Source: a virus
Virus record (IMG/VR): IMGVR_UViG_3300007542_000034
Span: 1 to 49,140 of that record
Strand: one strand, 5' to 3'
Length of the DNA stretch: 49,140 nucleotides
Every line of letters begins with the position of its first letter. Position 1 is the stretch's first letter. The position numbers and the translations under genes are program-made. A model generated the notes under the pieces. It did not search any database and was not told the DNA's origin. It was given only the letters and a program-made list of their open reading frames with translations. Shown here one piece after another: positions 1 through 8,007 of this stretch.

Positions 1-13
1 ATATGTTCCGCAC
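1..13. other. Left genome end, 13-bp terminal repeat (candidate cos)
   Basis: The 13 bases ATATGTTCCGCAC here recur as the last 13 bases of the window (49128-49140). They lie just upstream of the terminase genes, where lambda-like phages keep cos. A short repeat of this kind is expected if 5' or 3' cohesive overhangs were filled in, or if a circular genome was cut with a small overlap. A chance match of 13 bases exactly at both ends is unlikely. Confidence 0.55.
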
Positions 14-73
14 CCCGATATTCAGACACTTAGACCGTTTTTGAGGTTTGTCCCTTATTATGTCCCGAAGTTG

Positions 74-81
74 TATATTTG
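74..81 (+). promoter_or_regulatory. Putative Bacteroidota promoter -7 box (TATATTTG)
   Basis: TATATTTG fits the Bacteroidota -7 consensus TAnnTTTG. It ends 22 bases before the preferred start of the small terminase gene. A TTTG at 47-50 is a possible -33 element, although its spacing of 23 is longer than usual. It would start the packaging transcript. Confidence 0.5.
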
Positions 82-103
82 TAGGGGACAAAAATTTAAA
101 ACT

Positions 104-733
104 ATGGGAATATTAAGCATGAAAGAGTTTGCGGACTCAATGAATATAAGTTATGACACGGTTAAGAAGAATGCACAACGTGGTAATATAATCAAGGGGA
201 CAAATGGAAAGATTGACACAGATAACCCTACTAATAAATTGTTTTTTGATAAACAAATGGTTCAAAATTCGGTTAATGTCCCTAAAGAGAAAAAATTACC
301 AACTAAAAAAGGGACTGTTAAGGCTGAAAAAGTAGTTGAAAAGCCAACTGGACTAACTAAAATTCAAAAAGAATATGCGGAAATTGAGTTAAGAAAGAAA
401 CTTGCCGACTTGGATTTAGTTGAAAGAAGTGCAGAACTTAAAAAAATACAACTAGAGAAATCAGCGGGAAACCTTTTACCAGTTGACTTAGTATCAACTA
501 TTTTCAGTATTAATATTCAAAGTATTTTCAAGACTTTAGATGCGGATATTGATAATATGGCTAGTCTTTATGTTAATAGGTTTAGTGGTACTAGTAGGGA
601 TTTAGCCGAAATATCAGAACAAATGAGGGTCGAATTGAGTAAATCTATTGAGAAGTGTAAAGAAAATGCAAGTGTTGAAATTGAAAACGCTGTTAATGAG
701 TTTCAGGATATAAAAGGTAGGGGCGAAAGGTAA
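104..733 (+). CDS. terS: Terminase small subunit, Nu1-like
   Basis: This 209-residue protein probably binds the cos region and recruits the large terminase. An N-terminal helix-turn-helix (MKEFADSMNISYDTVKK, about residues 6-22) is followed by a linker rich in Lys and a long charged helix (about 90-140), then a C-terminal helical part. This is the architecture of lambda Nu1, and the next large gene is a gpA-type terminase. An upstream in-frame TTG at 41 exists, but ATG at 104 follows the -7 box and starts directly with the DNA-binding domain. The stop codon sits inside the terminator hairpin. Confidence 0.75.
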   Translation: MGILSMKEFADSMNISYDTVKKNAQRGNIIKGTNGKIDTDNPTNKLFFDKQMVQNSVNVPKEKKLPTKKGTVKAEKVVEKPTGLTKIQKEYAEIELRKKLADLDLVERSAELKKIQLEKSAGNLLPVDLVSTIFSINIQSIFKTLDADIDNMASLYVNRFSGTSRDLAEISEQMRVELSKSIEKCKENASVEIENAVNEFQDIKGRGER

Positions 734-747
734 ATTTACCTTTTTTT
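726..747 (+). terminator. Intrinsic terminator overlapping the terS stop
   Basis: The arms AAAGGTA and TACCTTT enclose an AATT loop and are followed by seven T. The terS stop codon TAA (731-733) lies inside the left arm. Two more possible hairpins follow, at about 750-772 and at 774-799. Confidence 0.6.
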
Positions 748-773
748 AAAAACCTAGTGTTTATAGGGGTTTA

Positions 774-799
774 GTCTACATTGCTTCGACGGTGGAGAC
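774..799 (+). other. Hairpin between terS and the next gene
   Basis: GTCT-A-CATTG pairs with CGGTG-G-AGAC around the six-base loop CTTCGA: nine pairs, two of them G-U, with one internal mismatch. No T-run follows, so it is not a terminator. The 734-887 gap holds this hairpin, a weaker one before it and an A+T-rich leader. Its function is unknown. Confidence 0.35.
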
Positions 800-887
800 A
801 AAAATAAATTAATTAAAAAAATATAAAATTTTCGTGTGCAAATAAATTTTGCATTCGAGTAAACCTAATTAAAAAAAAAACAAAACA

Positions 888-1118
888 ATGAATATTACAG
901 AAGAACAAATTAGAAGAGTTATGAAAAATTATGAAGGAAAATTAAAAACAAAACCAATAGATACAGATTTTGGATGGCACGAACAACAAGGATTTGATGA
1001 CGAACCAAGCGGATGGATGTTGGAAGGTGGTGAAGAAGCTTATTATAAAGCATTTAAAGAATGGGAAGATAATAAGCATTTAATTTCCGACTTAAAAAAA
1101 GATGAAAATAACAACTAA
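888..1118 (+). CDS. Hypothetical small acidic protein
   Basis: This 76-residue protein is acidic and rich in Glu, Trp and Lys, with no signal peptide or membrane segment and no motif I recognise. It lies between the two terminase genes behind an A-rich leader (AAAAAAAAAACAAAACA) typical of Bacteroidota starts. A role in packaging is only suggested by position. Lambda has no gene here, so it may be an accessory insertion. Confidence 0.6.
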   Translation: MNITEEQIRRVMKNYEGKLKTKPIDTDFGWHEQQGFDDEPSGWMLEGGEEAYYKAFKEWEDNKHLISDLKKDENNN

Positions 1119-1129
1119 ATTTTAAAACT

Positions 1130-1237
1130 ATGATTGGAATAGTAACTTTCGGATTAGCTTATTTAATAGCTAAAAAACTAGACAAATTAGGTGACTATAA
1201 AAAGCCTAAAGGAAAATATAAGAATCGTTATAGATAA
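1130..1237 (+). CDS. Tiny single-pass membrane protein
   Basis: This 35-residue frame begins with one hydrophobic segment (IGIVTFGLAYLIA, residues 2-14) followed by a Lys-rich tail, so the N-terminus is probably outside and the tail in the cytoplasm. It sits snugly between its neighbours, 11 bases after one and 12 before the large terminase start, which supports it being a real gene. Function unknown. Confidence 0.45.
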   Translation: MIGIVTFGLAYLIAKKLDKLGDYKKPKGKYKNRYR

Positions 1238-1249
1238 AAAAAACAGCTT

Positions 1250-3319
1250 ATGAACCTAAAAGAAATATTCAAAAACTCATTTAAAAAAATACTTGAAAAG
1301 AGTTATTCTTATCGGGTAATAAAAAAGATACCTAGTGAATGGGTAGAAGAAAATGTTTATTTAACCAGTGCGGAAAGTGTCCGTACTGGTTATTTTAGTT
1401 ATAACTATTCTCCATATAGTAGAGAGGTTATAAATAGAATATCTACTAATGATCCAGCAGAAGTTATAGCGATTATGAAATGTTCGCAAAGTGGTTTTAC
1501 TTCAGGTGTGATAATTCCAGGAATGATTTACGCTATTGATGAAGCACCTGCAAATATTTTGTTTTTGTCGGGAAATGAAACGCTTTTAAAGGATACAATT
1601 AGAGATAGATTTGATACTGTAATTAACAACAATACAAGGTTAAAAGATTTAATAAGACCTAGTGTTGTAAAGAAAAAAAATCAAAAGTCAGGAGATACTG
1701 ATGCAAAAAAAGAATATGCTGGGGGGTCCTTGACTGCGATTACTTATAACCCATCAAAACTAAGATTTTATTCAGTTAAGTATATATTTGCTGATGAGTT
1801 TGACGATGCACCAAGAAATGATAAAAAAGAGGGTTCTATTCGTGCATTAGTTGAAGCACGTGCAAAATCTGTAGGATCAAGGCGTAAAATAGTTTACTGC
1901 AGTTCTCCAACTGTAAAGGGAAAAAGTAATATTGAGGAAGTATATGAAAAAGGAGATAAAAGGCATTGGAATTGGGAGTGTCCACATTGTAAAGAATATA
2001 TACCTATTCTTTGGAAAGTTGAAAAAGGAGATGGAAATTTTGCAGGCATTAAATGGCAGTTAGACGAAAACAAAGAACTAATAGAAGATTCAGTACATTA
2101 TGAATGTCAAAATTGCGAGGGTAAAATATTTTACAGACATAAATATGATTTAAATTTAACTGGAAAATGGATTCCAACTTGTAAACCAAAAGAGCCGAAC
2201 CACTATAGTTATAAATTTAATGCGCTTTGTAATCCTCCTGGCTTTAGTTCATGGAGTAAATTAGTTCGTCAATGGTTAGAAGCTAATCCACCAGGCGAAG
2301 TTGTGGACCAAGAGAAATTAAAAACATTTTTAAATACTGAACTTGGGGAGTTATGGGAAGAAAAAGGAACTGAAATCAAAATCCATGCTTTGATGGAAAA
2401 TACAAGGTCTTACAATATTGGTGTTATTCCGGATAAAACAATTGAAGCAGATGGACATGGTAAAATTGCCCTTATAACAATGGCTTGTGATTTAGGAGGT
2501 ATAATGAATGAAAACACAGAAGATGTACGCTTAGATTATGAGATAGTGGCTCACAGTACTAAAGGGCGTACTTATGCTGTTACCCATGGAAGTATTGGAA
2601 CTTTTAAGAGAAGTCGTGAAAAAAGTAAAAAAGACAAACTAGATGATGAAAATGGAGTTAGAACAATGTGGACCTATCGTCAAGGTGTTGAGAATTGTGT
2701 TTGGGATAAATTGAAAGAAATTATAGAGACTAATTTTCAATCTGAAAGTGGGAATGTTTACAATATAGATATTACTGTAATTGATACTGGTGGTGGTGGA
2801 GTTGGAGAAGAAAACCGATTCACAAAACTAGCCTACAATTTCATAGATTCATGCAATACTAGTTTAGTAATTGGTATTAAAGGAGAGGGAGAAGAGTTTA
2901 GGAAAACAAACAAGGATAGTCGTATTATAAGACCATCATCGGAGTTAAGAGGTAAGTTATACATACTTCAAGTAAATCAATTGAAAGATATTCTTTCACA
3001 AAACATACAACTCAAAAGAGGTATGGATGGTTTCCAACCTATGGGCTTTATGAACTTTCCAATGCCTGAAAATGGGAAATATACAATGTCATCTTATTTT
3101 AGTCATTTTGAGGGAGAGCATAGGGTACCTGAATACAAGAATGATGTCGAAGTTGGTTTTGCTTGGAAAAAGAAACACTCAGGAGTTAAAAACCACTTTT
3201 TTGACGTTGCTGTTTATAACATTGCAGCACGTGAGATATATCTTGATATTTTAAGGGGTTCAGATTCTAAACTTAGAAATATGACATTGGATGAGTTTTA
3301 TGATTTCATGGAAAATTAA
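1250..3319 (+). CDS. terL: Terminase large subunit, lambda gpA family
   Basis: This is the packaging motor and cos-cleaving nuclease (689 residues, close to lambda gpA). Visible parts in order are a Walker A-like loop KCSQSGFTSG (residues 77-86), a Walker B strand ending IFADEFDD (179-186), a zinc-ribbon pair CPHC (244-247) and CQNC (286-289), and a C-terminal nuclease with acidic residues at D414 (CDLGG) and D512 (VIDTGGGG). The gpA type generates cohesive ends, which agrees with the 13-bp terminal repeat. Its stop codon abuts the first copy of the repeated promoter element. Confidence 0.95.
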   Translation: MNLKEIFKNSFKKILEKSYSYRVIKKIPSEWVEENVYLTSAESVRTGYFSYNYSPYSREVINRISTNDPAEVIAIMKCSQSGFTSGVIIPGMIYAIDEAPANILFLSGNETLLKDTIRDRFDTVINNNTRLKDLIRPSVVKKKNQKSGDTDAKKEYAGGSLTAITYNPSKLRFYSVKYIFADEFDDAPRNDKKEGSIRALVEARAKSVGSRRKIVYCSSPTVKGKSNIEEVYEKGDKRHWNWECPHCKEYIPILWKVEKGDGNFAGIKWQLDENKELIEDSVHYECQNCEGKIFYRHKYDLNLTGKWIPTCKPKEPNHYSYKFNALCNPPGFSSWSKLVRQWLEANPPGEVVDQEKLKTFLNTELGELWEEKGTEIKIHALMENTRSYNIGVIPDKTIEADGHGKIALITMACDLGGIMNENTEDVRLDYEIVAHSTKGRTYAVTHGSIGTFKRSREKSKKDKLDDENGVRTMWTYRQGVENCVWDKLKEIIETNFQSESGNVYNIDITVIDTGGGGVGEENRFTKLAYNFIDSCNTSLVIGIKGEGEEFRKTNKDSRIIRPSSELRGKLYILQVNQLKDILSQNIQLKRGMDGFQPMGFMNFPMPENGKYTMSSYFSHFEGEHRVPEYKNDVEVGFAWKKKHSGVKNHFFDVAVYNIAAREIYLDILRGSDSKLRNMTLDEFYDFMEN
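3072..3079. other. No separate gene in the terL 3' end
   Basis: A 60-codon frame starts here, in another frame inside terL. It has no leader and the terL frame is fully conserved across it, so I do not call a gene. Confidence 0.2.
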
Positions 3320-3403
3320 AAATATTTTGTAATTTTTTTAAAATTTATTAGGTTATTTAAAAATATTTTGTAATTTAGCAGAGTCAAATAAGTATAACAA
3401 TTA
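3316..3403 (+). promoter_or_regulatory. Repeated promoter/operator element, copy 1
   Basis: The 18-bp motif AAAAATATTTTGTAATTT occurs at 3318-3335 and again at 3359-3376, exactly 41 bp apart. Each contains the perfect palindrome AAAATATTTT. The second is followed by TAATTTAG (3371-3378), one base from TAnnTTTG, and by the leader TAACAATTAA (3394-3403). The first motif overlaps the terL stop. Two more copies lie at 28662 and 44171. The layout suggests a promoter with paired operator sites driving the gene at 3417. Confidence 0.65.
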
Positions 3404-3416
3404 AAAAAATAATATT

Positions 3417-3734
3417 ATGAAAAATGTAATTAAATTTTTAGACTCATCAAATAATTTAACTTTAGTTCAAGCGACTACTCAAAGAACATCATTGATTTGC
3501 TTATATGATATTGTAAGTGGAGAAAAATTATACTATGAAGATTCTATAAATGCATCTGAAAAAAGAAATGAAATACTTGTAGCTCCAAATGGAAGAAACT
3601 ATAAAAGAATTGAGCAAATATCAACAGCATTAAAATCATCAAATAGAATCACAAGTGTAAAAACAGAAGAATTAAAAACCCAAACTCAAAAACACAAAAC
3701 TAACCCGCCATTTCTTATACACATTGTTATATGA
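3417..3734 (+). CDS. Hypothetical protein behind promoter element copy 1
   Basis: This 105-residue, Lys- and Thr-rich protein has no motif I recognise. The middle (LVQATTQRTSLICLYDIVSG) looks beta-rich. The last 20 or so residues (from KTQTQKHK) are of low complexity and read into the start of the neighbouring cassette-like segment, so the C-terminus may be a fusion created by that insertion. It is the first gene after a dedicated promoter element in the middle of the packaging genes, the usual position of a moron. Confidence 0.55.
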   Translation: MKNVIKFLDSSNNLTLVQATTQRTSLICLYDIVSGEKLYYEDSINASEKRNEILVAPNGRNYKRIEQISTALKSSNRITSVKTEELKTQTQKHKTNPPFLIHIVI

Positions 3735-3753
3735 TGGATTTATATTTAGAAAA

Positions 3754-4017
3754 ATGAAAACAAAAGAAGAATTTGAAGAAAAATTAATAGTTGGCGTAAA
3801 AATTAGATTCGGAAAAGAATACGCAAAAGAACATTATGCAACTGAAGGAGAAATTATAACTTTGGTTGAAGGCGATTTTGAAGATTATAACGGTCTTTAC
3901 ACCACCACAGAATACTCTCCAAGTGTATGGGATGAAGAAGTGGGTGAGTTCAATAGCATTTATCATTTATTTGGTAACGATTTTGAAAACTGGATGGATA
4001 ACACGATAGTTGAGTAA
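3754..4017 (+). CDS. Small acidic protein in cassette-like segment
   Basis: This 87-residue protein starts MKTKEEFEEKL and is rich in Glu, Asp and aromatic residues, with no signal peptide. A TTG at 3724 is in frame, but ATG at 3754 follows an A-rich leader and leaves the left inverted repeat outside the gene. It is the only gene between the flanking 11-bp inverted repeats, the one-gene arrangement of an integron cassette. Acidic proteins of this size in phage accessory loci are sometimes DNA mimics or anti-defence factors, but nothing here proves that. Confidence 0.55.
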   Translation: MKTKEEFEEKLIVGVKIRFGKEYAKEHYATEGEIITLVEGDFEDYNGLYTTTEYSPSVWDEEVGEFNSIYHLFGNDFENWMDNTIVE

Positions 4018-4025
4018 GCTATCAT

Positions 4026-4073
4026 ATAACAGCCTGATTTGCGATCGTTTTAATGTCGCCAATCATTTGTTAT
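4026..4073 (+). repeat. attC-like imperfect palindrome
   Basis: Outer arms ATAACA (4026-4031) and TGTTAT (4068-4073) pair, as do inner arms TGATTTGCGA (4035-4044) and TCGCCAATCA (4056-4065) apart from one mismatch. The spacers are unpaired and the loop is 11 bases. The motif TTGTTATGAT is then repeated in tandem up to 4085. There is no T-run, so this is not a normal terminator. Confidence 0.45.
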
Positions 4074-4110
4074 GATTTGTTATGATTAACGCTATAAACA
4101 ATAAATTGCT

Positions 4111-4118
4111 TACATTTG
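4111..4118 (+). promoter_or_regulatory. Putative -7 box (TACATTTG) before a short transcript
   Basis: This matches TAnnTTTG. The only thing between it and the terminator at 4164-4196 is about 45 bases of A+T-rich DNA without a reading frame, so it would make an RNA of roughly 70-75 nt. No good -33 box is visible. Confidence 0.35.
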
Positions 4119-4163
4119 TAGTATAAATTTATTTTTTAATAGAATTTAAAATTTTTGACACCT

Positions 4164-4196
4164 AAAAGCCTCTACTTAATTGTGGGGGCTTTTTTT
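4164..4196 (+). terminator. Intrinsic terminator before the portal operon
   Basis: AAAAGCCTCTAC pairs with GTGGGGGCTTTT over 12 base pairs (two G-U) around the loop TTAATT, followed by T. It isolates the accessory segment from the gpW-portal operon. Confidence 0.75.
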
Positions 4197-4197
4197 G

Positions 4198-4205
4198 TAC
4201 ATTTG
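4198..4205 (+). promoter_or_regulatory. Putative -7 box (TACATTTG) for gpW-portal operon
   Basis: TACATTTG lies two bases after the terminator T-run and 22 bases before the ATG at 4228. It would restart transcription for the joining protein, portal and fibre genes. Confidence 0.5.
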
Positions 4206-4227
4206 TATTAATAAAAAAATAAATTAT

Positions 4228-4524
4228 ATGATAGATGGCATTTACACAATTTCGCAATATGTAGAGTCTAAGACTGACTTACTAGCGAGGATTAAAGCGT
4301 ATGATAACTTGATTTCAGCAATGGAACTAAAGTTATTAGATTCAATTGGTAATTCTGACTTAGAGGAATATCAAATGGAAGATGGACAAATAAAAATCCG
4401 TACAAGATTTAGAACAGTTCAAAATGTTCAAGATGGTATTAAGGCATTAGAACAAGCTAAACAAAGGCTAGTTAATAGTTACAACGGAAGATCAACAGTA
4501 TTAAGAGGTGGTAAATTTTGTTAA
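4228..4524 (+). CDS. gpW-like head-tail joining protein
   Basis: This 98-residue protein has an N-terminal helical half (about 12-45), a beta turn DGQIKIRTRF (about 66-75) and a C-terminal helix (VQDGIKALEQAKQRLVN). Lambda gpW has the same helix-beta-helix order, and the gene has the same place between large terminase and portal. gpW stabilises filled heads and prepares the portal for tail attachment. ATG at 4228 is preferred over an upstream in-frame ATG at 4180 that lies inside the terminator. Confidence 0.55.
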   Translation: MIDGIYTISQYVESKTDLLARIKAYDNLISAMELKLLDSIGNSDLEEYQMEDGQIKIRTRFRTVQNVQDGIKALEQAKQRLVNSYNGRSTVLRGGKFC

Positions 4525-4526
4525 TT

Positions 4527-6143
4527 ATGGGGATATTTGATTTTTTTAAAAGTAAAAAAGTAGAGGTTCAAGAGATTGAAACTAGACAGCCTACAGTTAG
4601 TAATAGTAGTTATGATTATGATTCATTTACTTATGGTACTAACTGGCCCATAGTTTCAAAAACTTGGGATGGTGAAAAAACAGATGGAGAACTTGGAGTT
4701 GTGGTTAAAAATGTTCCTGACTATCTAAGGTTAAGATTAAGGGCCTACGATGCACAAATGAAAATTGATATTATAAATATCATTACAGGGCGTTATTTTA
4801 AGTGGGTAATTGGTTCCGGATTAAAACTACAGAGTGAACCAAACAAAACTATTTTAGAGATGGAGGGTGTAACTTTACCCGCTATGTTTTCTGAAAAAAC
4901 AGAGGCCCGTTTTAAGATTTGGGCCAACTCTAAATATGCATCATTTGATAGACAAGGTAACTTGCATTCAAAAGCATTAGAATGTTTTGGAACTTCATTT
5001 TTAGGTGGTGATTCTTTGGTAGTTTGTAGAATTGATAATTATGGTTTAAATGTTCAGGTTATAGATGGTCAACATATTAAAACACCAAATCAAGAACTTT
5101 TAGACGAAGTAATTGCAAGGGGCAACTATGAGGAATACGGTATTGAATTTAATAATAGAGGTGAGCATGTCGCATATTTTGTAGCGTCAAAAAGTAATAA
5201 AAAAGATTTCTTAGAAGCTGGAAAATTTGAAAGAATTGCAGTTTATGGAAAAGCAACAAATCGTAAGTTAGCTTGGATGGTTTACGGTTCAAAACATAGA
5301 ATCGACCATAAAAGAGGTATTTCAAGAATTTCCCATATACTTGAAAAAGTTAATAAGTTAGACCGTTATACAGAATCTACAGTTAGTAAAGCTGAACAAT
5401 CTGCAAATATTGTTAACTACATAGAGCACAATTCAGAAAGTACTGGTGAGAATCCACTTGCAGCAATTAAAAATAGAAAGCTTAATATCAATGGTGGTTC
5501 AGGTGATGAAAAAACAGCATACGAGCTTGCAGATGGTTTAGCGAATAGAATTCAACAAACAACATCAAATGTTACTTACAACATGCCTATAGGTAGTAAA
5601 ATGACACCTTATCAAAGTAATGCTGAGAATAATTACCAAGCTTTTCAAAGTGCTGTTTTTGATGGTATTTGTGCAAGTGTTGACATGCCACCTGAAGTTG
5701 CAAGCCAAAAGTATAACTCTAACTATTCGGCTTCAAGAGCTGCAATAAATGGATGGGGTTATATTATCGATATTGAAAGAATGAATTGTGCTAATGACTT
5801 TTATAAGCCTGTTTATGCTTTATTTTTAGAGTGGCAAGTTTTGAGTAACAAAATTCAAGCTCCTAAATACATTCAATCATTAAGAAGTGAAGATTACATG
5901 ATTAGTGAAGCGTATAACAACTGTAGATTTATTGGTAAGAATATGCCACATATCGACCCAGTTAAAGAAGTTAAAGCGGTTGTAGAAATGCTTTCAAATG
6001 ATTTAATTACTAGAGAACAAGCAACCGAATCTTTAAATATGGGAGATTGGTTTGAGAATTTCACTAAGAAGCAAGAAGAAGATAAACTAATACCTAAACC
6101 GATTATAGAAGATGGCAACACAAAGAACGCAAGCGGTCAGTAG
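4527..6143 (+). CDS. Portal protein, lambda gpB family
   Basis: This 538-residue protein forms the dodecameric ring through which DNA enters and leaves the head. Conserved-looking parts include YLRLRLRAYDAQMKIDIINI near residue 75, the ITGRYFKWVIGSGLKLQSEP region, RISHILEKVNKLDRYTES and the later YSASRAAINGWGYIIDIER segment, all typical of lambda-type portals. The start at 4527 follows the gpW-like stop by two bases; a TTG nine bases upstream is less likely. The 3' end overlaps the next gene by 32 bases. The S49 protease that follows the portal in lambda is displaced by 5.7 kb here. Confidence 0.9.
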   Translation: MGIFDFFKSKKVEVQEIETRQPTVSNSSYDYDSFTYGTNWPIVSKTWDGEKTDGELGVVVKNVPDYLRLRLRAYDAQMKIDIINIITGRYFKWVIGSGLKLQSEPNKTILEMEGVTLPAMFSEKTEARFKIWANSKYASFDRQGNLHSKALECFGTSFLGGDSLVVCRIDNYGLNVQVIDGQHIKTPNQELLDEVIARGNYEEYGIEFNNRGEHVAYFVASKSNKKDFLEAGKFERIAVYGKATNRKLAWMVYGSKHRIDHKRGISRISHILEKVNKLDRYTESTVSKAEQSANIVNYIEHNSESTGENPLAAIKNRKLNINGGSGDEKTAYELADGLANRIQQTTSNVTYNMPIGSKMTPYQSNAENNYQAFQSAVFDGICASVDMPPEVASQKYNSNYSASRAAINGWGYIIDIERMNCANDFYKPVYALFLEWQVLSNKIQAPKYIQSLRSEDYMISEAYNNCRFIGKNMPHIDPVKEVKAVVEMLSNDLITREQATESLNMGDWFENFTKKQEEDKLIPKPIIEDGNTKNASGQ

Positions 6144-6816
6144 GACTACAGAATGGAGCGAAAAGAAGCGATACAAGGTAAATGATTCAGAGAATTATAA
6201 CGGTAATGTTTATCAAAATGTAACTGGTTATAATAGTGAGCCTGGAGTTGGTAATGATTGGATTTTACTTTCTCAATTAGGGATTAAAGATGTTTTTGCT
6301 GGCACCAATGTAACCATAGATAAAACAGACCCTTTAAATCCTATTGTTAATGCAAGTGGTGGTGGTGGTTCTGGAACTAAAATTTTTAGTTTGTCGATTC
6401 CTAAAGTGACTATAACAAGAAGCGCAACTCCTTTATATTACGCGCAAGGATTAAGTGGCTCAGTACTGTTAAACAACTCCACAGGCTTAAGTGATGGTAG
6501 TGTGTTAAATAGTATAGGAGGTATTACAACTACGTTATTTTGCATACCATACGATTGTAAATTACAAATAGTTAGCGCACATTTAAATACTTTGGATTTT
6601 GATTTATCTATTTGGAAAAGTGACAATTTTATGAACCCTACAACAAATGCGGTTCGTATTTTTCAAGCGAATACAACAACTGGATTAATTCAAAATTTCG
6701 CAGTTGCTTCTATTGATTTACAGCAAGGAAATTTGATACAGCCATTTGTGAAAATAAATACAGGAAGTTCAGGAACTAATTTAGCAGAAATATTTTTAAC
6801 ATTTGAAACATTATAA
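6112..6816 (+). CDS. Fibre-like protein with CBM5/12-like N-terminal module
   Basis: This 234-residue protein has an N-terminal module (about residues 13-52: TEWSEKKRYKVND, NGNVYQNVTGYNSEP, DWILL) that resembles the W-x-Y-GD-x-V-x-YNG-x-Y pattern of carbohydrate-binding families 5/12. A Gly-rich linker (GGGGSG, near 83-88) and a beta-rich C-terminal domain follow. The protein at 8008 has the same first module, so the two probably attach to the same virion site or sugar and differ in their tips. It overlaps the portal gene by 32 bases. Host recognition or decoration is inferred. Confidence 0.6.
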   Translation: MATQRTQAVSRTTEWSEKKRYKVNDSENYNGNVYQNVTGYNSEPGVGNDWILLSQLGIKDVFAGTNVTIDKTDPLNPIVNASGGGGSGTKIFSLSIPKVTITRSATPLYYAQGLSGSVLLNNSTGLSDGSVLNSIGGITTTLFCIPYDCKLQIVSAHLNTLDFDLSIWKSDNFMNPTTNAVRIFQANTTTGLIQNFAVASIDLQQGNLIQPFVKINTGSSGTNLAEIFLTFETL

Positions 6817-6819
6817 AAC

Positions 6820-7506
6820 ATGAAAACATACAGAGTTTACCCAGGCACAGGATTTTTAATAGGAGAATATACAGTTGGTTCGTTATACATAGACCCATCT
6901 TGGACCATGGTAGATGTACAGTTACCACCTAATCACGGATTTATAAAGCCACAATTTAATTTTACATTACAGAAATGGCAAGAGGGGCTTAATCAGTCTG
7001 ATATTAATGAGTTAAATACGCCTATTTATGAAGAGAAAATAATATATTATTATCAATATTTAATGTTGCGTGCGTTAAGTAGTTCAATGGGTAAGAGTGG
7101 AAGTTATGAATATTTACAACTTCAGAAGCAAGAATATGAAATAAAATATTCAGTAGCAAAAGGATTGACAGAAAACACTTTGATTTCAGATGTAATTGAA
7201 AAGGAAATGTTGAGAGATTTTCCAGAAGAAAGTTTAAATTCAATATTAACAAGTTACGGAATTACACCAACAGGCACTCATTTAGAAAAAATGTTTCAAT
7301 TAATTGTGTTCAGATATGAGTATGCAGAATTAAGATATTCTCAATTCAAGGCTTTTATAATTGATTTCAGAGCTAAATGCAGGACATTTGTAGAGCAAAA
7401 TAACTGGATTAAATTAGATGAGTCTTTTTCTATTGTAGACGCTTTACCAACTGTATTAAATGATACAGAGATTGAGATATTTTATAACCAATTTGATATT
7501 TTATAA
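6820..7506 (+). CDS. Hypothetical protein between fibre genes
   Basis: This 228-residue protein has a beta-rich N-terminus (MKTYRVYPGTGFLIGEYTVG) with Pro and Trp spaced as in many fibre-associated proteins, then a mainly helical, aromatic-rich remainder. No signal peptide or membrane segment is visible. It starts four bases after the first fibre-like gene, so the two are probably co-translated. A role as fibre partner or chaperone is inferred from position only. Confidence 0.55.
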   Translation: MKTYRVYPGTGFLIGEYTVGSLYIDPSWTMVDVQLPPNHGFIKPQFNFTLQKWQEGLNQSDINELNTPIYEEKIIYYYQYLMLRALSSSMGKSGSYEYLQLQKQEYEIKYSVAKGLTENTLISDVIEKEMLRDFPEESLNSILTSYGITPTGTHLEKMFQLIVFRYEYAELRYSQFKAFIIDFRAKCRTFVEQNNWIKLDESFSIVDALPTVLNDTEIEIFYNQFDIL

Positions 7507-7508
7507 TT

Positions 7509-8006
7509 ATGGAAAAAAGAATCAGAAAGTTAGAAATAATACTATCGTTGTTATTGTTGTTTATTCCTTTAATATTGATTTTATTAGAGGGAAATATAAG
7601 GGATAGTATTTCAAATTATGCATATTCTAAATATAATTTTATTTTTACTTCATTACTCACAATTGCGGGTATGATGTTTGTTTTTAATGGCACAGTTCAC
7701 AATTTTAAATGGTATAATATTATTTTAGGTTGTTCGCTTATTGGAGTAGCAAATACACCTCATTTAGATATGCCTATTTTTCACTACTTATTTGCTGTTA
7801 TTTTCTTCTTAGGTAGTGTTTGTGTTATGATTATATTTTCAAGTGTTAAACAACGTATTTTTAAGATGTTTTTTGCGTTTATAATATTACTAGGTATGAT
7901 AGGTTATTTTGTATTTAATTATTATTCTTTATTATGGGCTGAGTGGATATCTATTTTGCCTATATGTATACACTACATAGGAGAATCAACAGGTAAATTA
8001 GATTAA
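7509..8006 (+). CDS. Multi-pass membrane protein
   Basis: This 165-residue protein has five or six hydrophobic segments (about residues 10-28, 42-62, 68-82, 88-108, 114-134 and a weaker one near 145). It is an inner-membrane protein of unknown function. It lies between the two fibre-like genes with gaps of one or two bases, so it belongs to the same operon. Possible roles are modification of surface sugars or superinfection exclusion; no catalytic motif is visible. Confidence 0.55.
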   Translation: MEKRIRKLEIILSLLLLFIPLILILLEGNIRDSISNYAYSKYNFIFTSLLTIAGMMFVFNGTVHNFKWYNIILGCSLIGVANTPHLDMPIFHYLFAVIFFLGSVCVMIIFSSVKQRIFKMFFAFIILLGMIGYFVFNYYSLLWAEWISILPICIHYIGESTGKLD

Positions 8007-8007
8007 A

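Larger units (their letters stand above)
3725..4075 (+). mobile_element. Integron-cassette-like segment with attC-like end
   Basis: The segment starts with TGTTATATGAT (3725-3735) and, after one gene, carries the exact reverse complement ATCATATAACA (4021-4031). That is followed by a hairpin (4035-4044 with 4056-4065, one mismatch) and TTTGTTATG. In integron cassettes the first bases after the G/TT crossover are complementary to the inverse core RYYYAAC of their own attC, which is the pattern seen here. ATATAAC and GTTATAT match the cores at 6 of 7 positions. No integrase is present in the window. Confidence 0.4.

Noticed and set aside
18-22. AATAT/ATATT pair around the junction as cos symmetry
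   Set aside because: The pair is centred several bases away from the middle of the 13-bp repeat and is easily found by chance in A+T-rich DNA.
3072-3254. 60-codon + strand frame inside terL
   Set aside because: It is another frame of the conserved terminase C-terminus without any leader.
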